NCBI GenBank assembly: GCA_016714445.1 | Contig: JADJNF010000008.1 | Span: 1,229,963 to 1,293,962, forward strand | Source: Saprospiraceae bacterium | Lineage (GTDB): Bacteria > Bacteroidota > Bacteroidia > Chitinophagales > Saprospiraceae | Reading direction: 5' to 3' | Length of the DNA: 64,000 nt | Shown here: positions 8,412 through 18,311 of the stretch, in pieces | How the letters are laid out: every line of letters begins with the position of its first letter | Numbering within the stretch: position 1 is the first letter of the stretch | Program-made: the position numbers and the translations under genes | Notes under the pieces: generated by a model | Told to the model about the DNA's origin: nothing | The model's database searches: none | Seen by the model: the letters and a program-made list of their open reading frames with translations, nothing else

Positions 8412-9429
8412 TACAGATCTTTTTTAAAATCAGTTTTATCTTTTTACCAATTCCACCATCTGATAAATCAATTAATTCATTTTTAACTCACCAATTTTTT
8501 TGTAGAAAATTGGTGAAAATTAATTTTATTCTGCTTAAAATTTTATGAAATTCTACATTGTTCCTAATAAATATTTTATCATTTGGAGCATCTACCGCAT
8601 AATTTTTATCATGAGCTATTGCATTATGAAGGTGTTGCTGACTTGAATCGAATTGATGTTTCAAAAAACAAAATTTAGCTAAATGATAATGCGCTTGGGA
8701 TAATTTGTTATTGTAAGCAATAGCAGAAGTTGCACATTTTATTGCTTGATCAAGTAAATAGTTGTCATTAGAGCTTTTAAAATTATCTACCTGGTTAAGA
8801 TTGTTTAACTGAAAGTAAAATGAAAGTGATGCCGCAAAATAACAATTTGCAACTATAGGATAAAAACTAACATTAACTTGAGCTTTGCCTTTTCCTAAGC
8901 GACAGGCAATTAACAGGTGACTGTTGGCTAAATCAAGGTTTATGACACTCCCGCTCCAATTTCTTCCATATAAATACAATAAACCAAGCTGATAATGACA
9001 TAGAAAACTACTATTGTCAATTGCTAATGCAGATTTAAATTTTGAAATAGCTTCACTTAATAAACCTTCTTTTATTAATTGACATCCATAATTATACAAT
9101 TCTTTAACTTGTGTTCCTAAAGGATTTTTTAATGTATATAATATTGAATTTAGTACTTCACTTTGGAATTCTAATTCCTGAATTACTAAACCAATTTTAT
9201 AATTAAAATCTGCATGAAAACTTTCTAACGCATTGGTGACAGATTCAAAATCTTGCCTGTTTAATTTTGCAATTTTTGCTAATCGTTTTTCCGATATTTC
9301 ATCAAGCTGATTTGAATTGGCAATTAGTCTGTCTGCAGTTCTCGAAAAATCCAAAGAAATTTCTTTTCTAAATTTTTCTGCTTGCATCCATTGAGGATAA
9401 GACATGGCTCCAGGTATCCAGTTAGTCAT
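8404..9429 (-). CDS. TPR-repeat protein with in-frame TGA near its end
   Basis: The frame runs from ATG 9429 to a TGA at 8488-8490, 313 residues. Residues 30-105 look like a coiled coil (SEKRLAKIAKLNRQDFESV), and from about residue 108 there are TPR-type helices (EGLLSEAISKFKSALAIDN, LDQAIKCATSAIAYNNKL). No signal peptide is present. After the TGA the same frame stays open for 27 sense codons (starting VKNELIDLSDGGIGKK) to a second TGA at 8404-8406. That second stop overlaps the start of the next gene. I think the original protein ended there, with a single nonsense change (perhaps TGG to TGA). Its role is unknown; similar TPR proteins often act as scaffolds. Confidence 0.65.
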
Positions 9430-9668
9430 TTTGTTATTATTGGTGATTAATTTAATCTCATAAAAATGTAGTGATACTCATCTTTAGCTGCATGAAATTA
9501 TTTAATGTTATTTCAAAAATATATTTTACTTATTATTACAAAAATCTTAATAATAATCTTAAATAATTATAAAACCTATTCTAATTTATTATATCTTTAA
9601 AAATTAGCTCTATTGCATTAATCAAATAATTTTTCAGTGAGCTAATTATTTAAATGTATTATTAATAT

Positions 9669-9949
9669 TCAATCCATATATTTTTTTAAACTATCGAAAT
9701 CGTGATTTCTTGAGGCAATTAGTCCCTGTACATTGTTAAAATCTTTACCAGCATATATCCCAAATAATAAAATTGTCAGCCTATAAGCAAAAGAAAGCCA
9801 TGAAAAATCAATTTCCGAATTAAACATTGGTTCTATTGCTTTCCATAATCCTTTGTAGAGTCCAAGATATAAAAGGAATACATTAAATGATAAAAATGAT
9901 ATACTTATAAATATATCTTTTAAAGGTGAAATTTTTTAATTTTTACCAT
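9669..9949 (-). pseudogene. Small two-TM membrane protein, one frameshift
   Basis: A start ATG at 9949 is preceded by a strong ribosome binding site (AGGAGA, 9953-9958). MVKIKK is read to a run of six A, after which the frame must gain one base to continue ISPLKDIFISISFLSFNVFL to a stop at 9669-9671. The product is about 93 residues with two hydrophobic helices (IFISISFLSFNVFLLYLGLY and LSFAYRLTILLFGIYAG). Function is unknown. It starts 11 bases after the stop of the gene at 9961-10170 and was probably translated with it. Confidence 0.6.
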
Positions 9950-9960
9950 ATGTCTCCTAA

Positions 9961-10170
9961 TCATATGCCTTTTATCCAATGTTGAGATAAAAAATAAATA
10001 CTATACAAAATAAGTAAGAGATATATTATAAGAAATATGTAATAATTTGTATTGCATATGTAAATAGCCTCCAAATGCAAACAATACTCAAACCTACTAT
10101 TTTTTGCATTGAGATCTTTGAGAATATTTAATGCCCCAAAAATTCTTTTTTGTTCATAAGACTTTTCCAT
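9961..10170 (-). CDS. Small single-TM protein
   Basis: A 69-residue protein with a charged N-terminal half (MEKSYEQKRIFGALNILKDL) and one long hydrophobic helix at residues 43-62 (YYIFLIIYLLLILYSIYFL). There is no cleavable signal, so the N-terminus is probably cytoplasmic. The next gene downstream on the same strand follows after 11 bases. I do not recognise a family. Confidence 0.5.
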   Translation of the reverse strand: MEKSYEQKRIFGALNILKDLNAKNSRFEYCLHLEAIYICNTNYYIFLIIYLLLILYSIYFLSQHWIKGI

Positions 10171-10228
10171 TTTTGTATTTTAATTTTGAATATACATTGT
10201 TTTGTGTTTTATAATTATTTCGATATAA

Positions 10229-11208
10229 TTAATGTTTGCATGACCAATATTCTACGAAATCAGAATTTACTTGATTGTAAACATAAACAAATGGATCTCC
10301 AAATTCGTACCCACTTACACCAATAGAACCATTTTCCAATATTATTTTTTTAATTGCTTTTTCTCCACCATCATACAAACAACCTGAGCTGCCTTTCTTC
10401 CATTCGATTAAGCAAAAATCAGTAATAGGATGAGAATTGTCGGTATATGAAAATGGTAGTTTATATATTCTGTAGCCATTTAATGAATTAAGATAACAAA
10501 AGAGTGTATATGTGAACAAATTATTCTTGTATAATAAAAAAGCATGATCTATTAAATTGTCTCCATTAAAATCACCGACTAAATGATATGGTTCTTTGAT
10601 TCCTAGATCTTTTTTATTATAATACCACCCACTTCCATGTTTAATATCAAAAAATGTCGGAAAAGAATATCCAAAGGGTAATTCAAAATTTATTTTATCT
10701 GATGTTAATTTTGATATATAATCCTTTTCCTTTGAATTCAAAGGTATATCAAATCTGATTTTGTCAATTATAATATCTTTTAATTCAACCTTTTTATTAC
10801 GTTTAGTCTCATAATCCTTAAATAGTAGGTCCCAATTATTTTGATAGTTAACCATTATTCCATCAATTACGTTATCACTAACTTTATTTAGCTTTTGTAC
10901 TATATATTTTATTAGTTCCCTATACTTCGGACTGTGAAATTCATTTAACCCATTTAAAGATGATTTCTGAAATTATCAAGATAGAGCTTTTGTTCTATTA
11001 TATTATTCCTGAAATCAGATTTTATTTTTATTTCAGATGGAACAATAAATTCCACAATTTCATACCACAAGGAAGTTCTATCCTTTATGGCTGGCATATA
11101 GGTATTATAAATGCTAAATATATTGTTTATATCTTTGGTTAAATTATATAAATCATGAAATGTATTAAGAATAAATTCTCTTTCACCATTGTCAATGTCA
11201 CCTGACAT
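10229..11208 (-). pseudogene. Hypothetical protein with FG-GAP-like calcium loop, one frameshift
   Basis: Two frames, 10954-11208 and 10229-10972, overlap and join near 10970 (LYLDN in one continues as FQKSSLNGLNEFH in the other) to give about 326 residues from ATG 11208. The apparent start at 10855 is therefore internal. Near the middle of the second part, VGDFNGDNLIDHAFLL matches the DxNxDxxxD calcium loop of FG-GAP/VCBS-like repeats. No signal peptide is seen at the rejoined N-terminus. It sits in a minus-strand run, 31 bases after the stop of a lost or short neighbour, next to the DnaJ gene. Function unknown. Confidence 0.55.
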
Positions 11209-11239
11209 TTCTGGTATTTGAGTATTTTTATATAATCAA

Positions 11240-12142
11240 TTATGCATGATTCAAGATTCGAGCATCACCTTCATAATTAAATATTACACTATCATTTTTG
11301 TTAACAGGCTTTACGTGTAAAAAATTAGATTCCATTTTTATAGTTAAGTATTTCCATAATGGAATTTTTGAATTTAGTTGCAAGGAAGAATCCAATAATA
11401 CTAGCCATTCATCCACAATTATTTCATTATTTGGATCCACTCCATTCAATATAAATGCAGTTGTATCTAATTCAATTGTAGCGCCCGAAGACACTGGAAG
11501 TATTGGGGGTATTATGTAAGTTCTAGATACAAAATTTTGCCAAATTACAAAACTGAAAAAAATAGCCAATGGTAGTATTAGTAGATATTTCCATTGTATT
11601 TTTATTTCTTGATCTATGGGTTCTGATTGGCCTGGATCTGTTTTTGTTATATTCTGCTCAATAATATCGACATATAATTCTTTTATAGTCGTTTTATTCT
11701 GGATATTATGAGCAATTAATTTGATCTGTAGTTTTTGTTTTGGTTCCTTAAACTTAATTTTTTTAGTCCCTGAAGCGCTAACTTCTCCGAAAAGATTAAT
11801 TGTAACTTTACTGCAATTTTCTACTTTCCATTTAATTTCTATTTCATCGCCTACAAAGACCTGACTTTTGGAGGTACTAAATATTTTTATAATAGGGTCA
11901 GGATACTGATATTGAGATTTATATGTGTTTCCTTTTTTTCTGCTTGCATCATAAATAATTCTTTGCATTTCATCAGAAAGAATTTCATATGCTTCATTTA
12001 TATCCTTAAATCTTGATTCAAAAAATTTATCACCATCATTGACATCAGGATGAAATTTTTTTGATAATTTCCTGTAAGCAGCTTTTATTTCATTTTGTGA
12101 AGCATTCTCATTTACACCTAATATGTAATAGTAGTCTTTCAT
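11240..12142 (-). CDS. Membrane-anchored J-domain protein
   Basis: The 300-residue protein begins with a complete J domain (residues 2-66) including the HPD tripeptide at 31-33 that activates Hsp70 (DnaK). It lacks the G/F region, zinc finger and client domains of true DnaJ. Residues about 85-165 are beta-rich and Ig-like (VFVGDEIEIKWKVENCSKV). A single transmembrane helix is near 187-204 (LLILPLAIFFSFVIW), and the rest would be outside the cytoplasm. It is probably a dedicated co-chaperone recruiting DnaK to a membrane partner. The ATG at 12142 is 4 bases after the stop of the preceding gene, so they share an operon. Unlike its neighbours this gene is intact. Confidence 0.85.
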   Translation of the reverse strand: MKDYYYILGVNENASQNEIKAAYRKLSKKFHPDVNDGDKFFESRFKDINEAYEILSDEMQRIIYDASRKKGNTYKSQYQYPDPIIKIFSTSKSQVFVGDEIEIKWKVENCSKVTINLFGEVSASGTKKIKFKEPKQKLQIKLIAHNIQNKTTIKELYVDIIEQNITKTDPGQSEPIDQEIKIQWKYLLILPLAIFFSFVIWQNFVSRTYIIPPILPVSSGATIELDTTAFILNGVDPNNEIIVDEWLVLLDSSLQLNSKIPLWKYLTIKMESNFLHVKPVNKNDSVIFNYEGDARILNHA

Positions 12143-12146
12143 TTAG

Positions 12147-12775
12147 TTAATTTACACTTAAGGTGTATGAATATATTTTAGAATAATCATCAACACTCTT
12201 CCAGATTTTATCTTCTGCTTTTATTCCGATTATATCTCCAAGGCTACTTTTTTAATATTAGTGTACTTTTCTATAATTAGCTCATCAATTTTAAATCCAT
12301 CTACATCGTAAAAATTAATGGTATATTTTTTATCGATATACCGTTCCGGCTTGTCAAATATTACACTAAAAGTGTAATAAAGATCATTATCATATTTTAT
12401 AGTAAGTGATGATTTGTCCCCGAATATTTCATACTCTCCCAAATTTAGAGGTTTTTTTGCTGATTCAACTTTTTGAAAATGAATATATCCAAATATCAAT
12501 GGGCTGGACAAAAAAATAGAAAACAATGTTATATTTCCATACAATATTATTTTTTGATATCTGGGAACTATCATTTCTGAATTATTTCGGCCATTGTAGG
12601 TTAACCAGGTATATGAGGCTATTATGTATACTAAAATAAACAAAAGCAGAACTCCAAAAGCCTCATCATAATCTGAATCTTGGATTTCCAGAGAAAATAT
12701 CATAATAATCATAAAACCTGCTACTAAACAGCCACTCAAAATAATCCAAGCTAATACATTAATATATTTTTTCAT
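12147..12775 (-). pseudogene. Three-TM membrane protein, frameshifted near its end
   Basis: From ATG 12775 the frame encodes three hydrophobic helices (residues 7-29, 42-60 and 78-96) and a C-terminal beta-rich domain. It stops at 12230-12232. A second frame from about 12240 continues GDIIGIKAEDKIWKSVDDYS to TAA 12147-12149, four bases before the DnaJ-like gene. That spacing and the coding sense argue that the true end is 12147 and that one base shift exists near 12235. Restored length is about 208 residues. The family is unknown. Co-transcription with the J-domain protein suggests a shared membrane function. Confidence 0.6.
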
Positions 12776-13013
12776 AAAACACTATTGATTATAATACTTT
12801 GAAAAGTCCTTTTATTAGTGCGAAAGAATGTTTTAAATACCTATCCATTTTGGGGATCACTGACAAATTTAACTTAGTTAAAAAGTTTTTGCATTGATGT
12901 AAGTCATTCAGGATGATAATATTTATCACAGCCATATATTCTTAAATCAAATATATGTCAATTTTAAATTTCAAATCAAGCTCAGATATATTTCAGATTA
13001 GTCGGATTTAAGC

Positions 13014-14139
13014 TTATCGATCCCATATGGTTTTAGTTTCTATATAAAATTCCGATGTATAACTTCCGCCTTCGAGTTTTTCCTTACCTGCATAATTCCT
13101 AACGTTAGTAGCGTTAACTGACGCTGCAACCTTATAGTCACCATTACGGATTGTGAATTTTTGTTTCTGATTTGGTGACAGAACAATTTTCTTGCTTTCA
13201 AAACTACCACTGTATCGGACGGTAAGAATGTAGCTTGTTTTGTTATATATCTCAATTTCATTGGTATTAACATTATAGTATCTACCTGATGTTTTACTCA
13301 TTGGTGGAAGTACACCATGATCTCCTTTAAAAATATTGTCAACTTCAATATCAATTATCGCCTTCTCAGCCTCATCATAATACTTCCCATCAGGAAAATT
13401 TGAAATGTAATTTTGATATTTCTTTAATGATTTCCCAATTAGGGCTTCAGACCAAAATTTTTCTTCTAATTCTGAGAGCTTTTGTCGAGCTTTTGAAGCG
13501 TAAGAACTGCTATAATATTGATCTAAAAACGTTCGATATCCATCAGGTGTATTTTTCTTGATTACATTTTCCCACTTTGGTTGGATGATCTTTATTTCTT
13601 GAATTCTCTCCAGGGCCTGGGATTTTTTGGTTCCGCTAGGGAAATTAGAAATATATTTTTATAAGATTCAGATGTGGCTTGAGTATCAGCTTCTTTCCAG
13701 GCGAGATCATCCTTTATCTGCTGAATTTTGTTTTTCGCTTCAAAAACATATTTGGATTCAGGAAATGAAAATAAATAATTCTCGTATGCATAAACAGTAT
13801 TTATATTTTTGGTGTTGTTCCAGTTTGATTCTTCTTCAAGTTCTTTAATTTTAATTTCTACTTGAGAAGTGTATTTGCTATTTGTATAGTCCAAAAGAAA
13901 TTTTTTATATCCGTTAATTGTATTTGAGCTTTTGCTAAAGACCAATCTCTTTCCTCATATAATGATGCTAATTCGTCTTTAGCTTTAGATAAGTATTTAC
14001 TTTTTGGGTATTTGACTATATACGTTTCGTATAATTGGATTGACTTTGATGCTCTTGCTTCTTCGTATTTTTTAGTCACAGCACAGCTTAATAAAAGCCC
14101 GATTATTAGTATAGAATAAAATAAAGTTCTAATCTTCAT
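13014..14139 (-). pseudogene. Lipoprotein with TPR/YfiO-like repeats, two frameshifts
   Basis: The N-terminus from ATG 14139 is a lipoprotein signal (MKIRTLFYSILIIGLLLSCA, Cys19). After it come repeated units of the form YxxYxxxYPxSKYxxxAKxxL, seen at least six times over three frames: 13858-14139, about 13660-13945 and 13014-13660. The joins are near 13920 and in the T run near 13660. The last 95 residues form a beta-rich domain with no name I can give (SYILTVRYSGSFESKKIVL). Restored length is about 375 residues. Repeats like these occur in YfiO/BamD-type and other outer-membrane lipoproteins, but this is not BamD itself. Envelope location is well supported, function is not. Confidence 0.6.
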
Positions 14140-14707
14140 CTTTCATATATTTTATCATTACATAAAAAATTGACAATATATAATATTGAGTACCGTAATC
14201 TGTTACTCATGATTATGAGAAAATTTCTAATCAATATTGACTACCTAAAAATTTATCATGTTTGAATTGAGCCTTCTTTTCCTTGTCCACAATGTTTCAT
14301 ATATAAATGTTGATATAATTTATAATAGTGCAATTTAAATGATTCTGATGAAAAAACTATAATGCACTGAATTATATCATTTGAGGAGATGATTTTGATC
14401 ATTCTCCATCCTGTGGCACACTTCTTTCCTTCGTTCATTCCGTTTGCTATCATTTCACGTTATTACATTACCGCTGCTCTGCATTCACTCTTTCAGTCAG
14501 AGAGCCTCCGGATTCCCGCAGCATAAGTATCTCCGTCACTCCATTTCACTCAGGCTATACAAATTTCATTTCGCCTTTAGCAGCATTAGCGCCGAGCACA
14601 TACCATCACTTCGGCTAATGCCACCTTTGCTCAATGATAAACCATGTTCGTTTCATTTCATTCCTACTATACCCATGCTTTTCAGCTCTGCTCTTTTGCC
14701 TGCCCAC
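14140..14707. other. Gene-poor stretch leading into repeat copy 1
   Basis: Bases 14140-14400 are AT-rich with nothing recognised. From about 14400 the composition changes: the + strand becomes C- and T-rich with few purines, as in the repeat that follows. This leaves a long open + frame (14444-15010) that I regard as a by-product of composition. No counterpart of 14400-14707 is present before repeat copy 2. Confidence 0.4.
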
Positions 14708-15275
14708 AATGCTCTGCTTCATATACTGCGGCTACGCCTGACTTATTTGTCGGGTGCTTGCTTCATTGCATTCCGCTGCGTCCACCCTTTTTCAGGTAAT
14801 GCGGCGTGCAGTCTATGGTGTGGTTATTGTATCGTATATTGCGCCATACCTGACAGAGATCCTTCATTCGTAAACACTATGTTGCTCTTTTCAGGTACTC
14901 TGTCACTCTTCCAGAGCGGGGTATGGCACATACACGATCACGGCACACCATTACGCTGCACTTTCACTGCTACCTATATCTGTGTATCCTGCTCAGGTAG
15001 TGCATCCTGATCTGCTCACAAGTTGCGCATATACAGGCACACTTCGTTTGCACCACCTGATTGTATCCACAGCTCCGCAGTTCATTTTATATGATTTTGT
15101 GGCAGCCATGTGGGTGCATCTGCTGGCATAGCCGCATTCACATCCTGCTTCCCTAAATATCAGAACATAGGCTGTTCATGCTACTTCTATGCTCAGCATC
15201 CGCACCGCTGCCACTGTGAATGCTAACTTCTTAGTTTCACCACCTATTGTCGTTTATTTAATATGGCAAACTCAA
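14708..15275. ncRNA. Candidate structured RNA repeat, copy 1
   Basis: About 560 bases match copy 2 (16612-17180) in the same orientation, with a 28-base identical core at 14810-14837. Two hairpins are visible. GACAGAG (14852-14858) pairs with CTCTGTC (14898-14904). GTATG (14921-14925) pairs with CATAC (14929-14933). In copy 2 both keep pairing through G-T wobbles. No frame is conserved between the copies on either strand. Copy 1 has higher GC than its surroundings. I infer a structured RNA or a non-coding mobile repeat; the transcribed strand is unknown. Confidence 0.4.
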
Positions 15276-15310
15276 GCTGAAGTCTCTCTCACTTATTAAG
15301 CATTTAACTA

Positions 15311-16552
15311 TTAATTAGAATTGTCATGTATTAATTTTAAATATTCAATATCTAAATTAATCAAGTTTTTAAAACAATCTGTAGTCATCAATTCAATTTT
15401 TTCTGCTGGTATGAATTTTTTTAATTGCATTTATATCTATTGTTATTAAAATATTATTAACTAAGCAATCACATTCTTCTATATAGTAAATTAATTATTT
15501 TAATAAGTTCATCTTAATTTTCTTCATTCCCATTTATTATTTATAACAAGAGTATTCAAAATGGATTTGAACAAAATATCTATATTACCAGATTCAATTT
15601 TTGTATAATCAAATGATGGATCTTTTTCGAAATTTACAACTCCTAAAGTAATAGTAATTAGGTAATTATTATAAAGGACCAAAGCTATGTTAGAATAAAT
15701 TTCCATTTTTATCCCTAATCTTTCATTTGGAATACGACTGAATAACAAAATTGCTGGTTGACCATCTAATTTTGTTTTAATAGCATTCCTTTTTCAATAG
15801 TCCCTTCAGTTAAATTATCAATAAAATCAGTATTAAATATCAGATCTTTCAGGTTGTCCTTAAAAATCTCAGATCTCGGATTTATGCCTTCTTTTTGTAC
15901 TATTGCATCAAATTCACTCTCTTCGTCATAAACTCTTTCGTCATCAGCACAAGTGAAATATTTTGATTTCTTTGATCATGCGCATTTATAATTATATTCG
16001 GTCTTTCTCCTTCCTTTACTATCCATGATTTTGGAAAAGAAATTGTGTAATTTAATCCTTTAGATTTGGGATGATTTTTAGTAGAATACTTAGTTCTAAA
16101 ATCATCCATAAATTCTTTAGTGTTGTTATTTAAATACTTTGGATTGTATTTTAAAAGAATTTGAACAAATTCATTATATATATCATGATTTCCTTTTACC
16201 TTATCATTAGTAAAATTTTTTAAATAATCTTTACTTAATTCATTAGATATTAAATCACAATTAATAATTTGTTTTGTTAAACTCTCTAGTACTTGGTATT
16301 TTTCTTTTGACAAAGTGTATAAAACTTTTTTCATACTATCAACGCTACTTTTATGTGCAATGGTAAGATTCATTTTGTTTATCATTGCTTCTCCTTTTAA
16401 ATCAGAATAATTTTTATTATACAGTCTAAGGAATTCTCCATTCCATAATAATATGATAATGCTTTTCCGATTTCAAGCTGCTCGTTATACTGTGAAAAAC
16501 CTTTTGATGAAAATAGAATTAGCAGTATTATATTTAATAAATGCTTTATCAT
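15311..16552 (-). pseudogene. Decayed secreted-protein gene between the two repeats
   Basis: A signal peptide starts at ATG 16552 (MIKHLLNIILLILFSSKGFS). Coding sense then moves through at least five frames: about 16440-16552, 15900-16430, about 15775-15950, 15524-15775 and probably 15311-15520 (ending LIHDNSN at TAA 15311-15313). The rejoined protein is about 340 residues to 15524, or about 410 to 15311. Central segments read YTISFPKSWIVKEGERPNII and IPNERLGIKMEIYSNIALVL, suggesting a soluble alpha/beta periplasmic protein. I do not recognise a family. The direct repeats on both sides make this a possible cassette. Confidence 0.5.
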
Positions 16553-16611
16553 TTGTTTTTATTTAAGTAATAAACATTTTTGTTAATTAATTCGTTCATG
16601 ACCTTTTGTTT

Positions 16612-17180
16612 TCTTAACTAACCAAGATGCTCTGCTTCATATAATTTTTACTACAGATTTACTTTATTGTCGGTCGCTTACAGCATTGCATTCCGCAGCA
16701 TTCACCCTAAACTATACAATTGGTGTGGAGTCTATGGTGTGGTTATTGTATCGTATTTTGCGCTTTAACTGATAGAGATCATTCTTCTGTAAACAATTCA
16801 TTTCTCATATTAGGTACTCTGTCACTTTTTCCACTACGGGGTATGTAACATATACGATCACTGCACACCTTTAAAAAGAAGTTCTTTTGATATTCGGATC
16901 TCCGTCTCTTGCACCTGTAGTACATCTTGATATGTTTCACAGGTTACACATATTAAGGTAAATTGCATTTGCAAAACCTGCTTGATTCCAGATTTGGCAC
17001 AACTCCCTTCTCATTTTTTTTAGGTATTGCCATGGGCATATATGCTGTGAATAACTTTATTCATATATCATGTTATTCCTATACTCACCATTAATGCGCA
17101 TTATCTGCATTTTCTTGCTTATGAGTTTACCACATCTTGTGGTTTATTTTCAATTACTTAGGTATGGCTCAAGAATGCTT
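16612..17180. ncRNA. Candidate structured RNA repeat, copy 2
   Basis: This diverged copy of 14708-15275 has drifted towards AT. The 28-base core is at 16729-16756. The first hairpin is GATAGAG (16771-16777) with CTCTGTC (16817-16823), and the second GTATG (16841-16845) with CATAT (16849-16853). The C-to-T change in each hairpin keeps a G-T pair, and the distance between the hairpins is 70 bases against 69 in copy 1. Confidence 0.4.
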
Positions 17181-17283
17181 GTACCTGCTTTAATGTTTCA
17201 ACTAAATTATCTTTTTAATTATAATATAAACTAAATATATTAATTTTGCAATATATTATTTTATAATTCTAGCATCAGATTCC

Positions 17284-17608
17284 ATGTTTAAAAATACATT
17301 TGACTTTACCGGTCGTATCACGAGATTAGATTATTTAAATTCTATTATACTTTATATAATTGCTCATTTACTAATATTGGCAATTAATGTGTCTTATAAT
17401 TTAGGTACTTTAAATTCACTATTTGCTTTGCTTTTATTTTTGTTTTTATTGTTCAAAGTATTAAAAGATGTCATGATCTTGATCGCAGTGGTTTTTGGTG
17501 TTTAGTAATGTTTATACCTTTTTAAATTTAATTTTATTAGTAGTACTGTTAATTAAAAATGGTTCCGTGGGTACAAATATTTATGGACCAAACCCAAAAG
17601 ATATTTAA
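17284..17608 (+). pseudogene. DUF805 membrane protein, two frameshifts
   Basis: The N-terminus MFKNTFDFTGRITRLDY is the DUF805 signature (GRI.R.eY), followed by two hydrophobic helices. The first frame ends at 17505. In other frames the family's second signature RCHDLDRSGFW follows from about 17465, and then NGSVGTNIYGPNPKD to a TAA at 17606-17608. Breaks lie near 17463 and in the T run at about 17520. The restored protein is about 107 residues with three to four membrane helices. DUF805 proteins are small inner-membrane proteins of unknown function. Confidence 0.75.
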
Positions 17609-17814
17609 ATTATTCTCTCCTTTATAAATTCTACGCATATTTATAACAATATAACCGATCAGCAAATTTAATGCTTTCCTGTTTTTGTAAAGATCGGTGC
17701 CTGCCGGTTTTGGTCTAAATTATATAGACCTCCACCTTTGGCATATATTTTACACCAAAAATCTTGACAAAAACGCAACCCATATTGTTTGCTGCTTATC
17801 GGTTTTTGTTATTG

Positions 17815-17841
17815 GTATCCTGTGTTTTGGGACACGGATAC
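17815..17841 (-). terminator. Hairpin after small SHOCT-like gene
   Basis: GTATCC (17815-17820) pairs with GGATAC (17836-17841), with further TGTGT/ACAC pairing inside. It begins one base past the stop codon of the minus-strand gene at 17843. No strong T run follows on the minus strand, so efficiency is uncertain. Confidence 0.45.
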
Positions 17842-17842
17842 A

Positions 17843-18025
17843 CTAATAATCATCTGACCGATGTCTATAAGAATATTTTTCTCTGATCTCCTTTTCAAGA
17901 ATCTCATATTCTGCATCCGTAATACTGCTATTGTGAAATGCTTTCAATTTCAATAGCATGATCTCCTGCTGCATGAGCAAATCATCATCAGGGGCAAAAT
18001 CAGATTGATCATCACTGTGGTCCAT
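17843..18025 (-). CDS. Small acidic protein with SHOCT-like end
   Basis: A 60-residue acidic protein starts at ATG 18025. Residues 24-50 (MLLKLKAFHNSSITDAEYEI then LEKEIREKY) resemble the SHOCT short C-terminal domain, in which a leucine helix is followed by G-x-I-T-x-x-E-[FY]. The N-terminal 20 residues are Asp-rich. A TAnnTTTG promoter (18045-18052) lies 20 bases upstream and a hairpin follows the stop, so it is probably a single-gene unit. SHOCT segments often sit at the ends of membrane or toxin-like proteins; here it stands almost alone. Function unknown. Confidence 0.55.
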   Translation of the reverse strand: MDHSDDQSDFAPDDDLLMQQEIMLLKLKAFHNSSITDAEYEILEKEIREKYSYRHRSDDY

Positions 18026-18044
18026 AAATTACATTTGTCTGCTA

Positions 18045-18052
18045 CAAATCTA
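18045..18052 (-). promoter_or_regulatory. TAnnTTTG promoter element
   Basis: The minus strand reads TAGATTTG here, the Bacteroidota -7 consensus, 20 bases before the ATG at 18025. Confidence 0.5.
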
Positions 18053-18311
18053 TGACTTTCTATTGAAAACTGAACCAGAATAATTTCAATTACTGGAAAC
18101 AGTTGTTAATCCGCCCGCATTTTTTACCACACAATACAGGCACAAAGTTAGCTTCGGGTCTGATATAAGCAAGGTCTGCCACCCACTCAACCAACGCTTG
18201 CACCTTCCAGGCGTTCCACCTTGCATAAAATCATCCCCTTACGCTGGGACTGTACCTGTTAGTGTGGCTGAGTGACCGCGCGCTTTCATTCATTTTATAT
18301 TCTTTATTATT
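18053..18311. other. Non-coding stretch before paralogue pair
   Basis: The middle part (about 18110-18290) is richer in C than its surroundings and recalls the C-rich + strand of the 14.4-15.3 kb repeat, but I find no clear alignment to it. No gene is visible. Confidence 0.3.

Noticed and set aside
8404..8490. Genetic code with TGA as a sense codon
   Set aside because: TGA ends other genes in this window at sensible positions (for example the 9961 and 49277 genes), so a local nonsense change is the simpler explanation.
14256..14453. 65-codon minus frame
   Set aside because: No conserved features, no ribosome binding site, and it crosses the composition border into the C-rich stretch.
14444..15010. 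Long + strand frame of 188 codons overlapping repeat copy 1
   Set aside because: Its composition (many Cys, His, Ser, Phe) is that of a C- and T-rich strand read by chance. The frame is not kept in repeat copy 2, and no ribosome binding site is seen.
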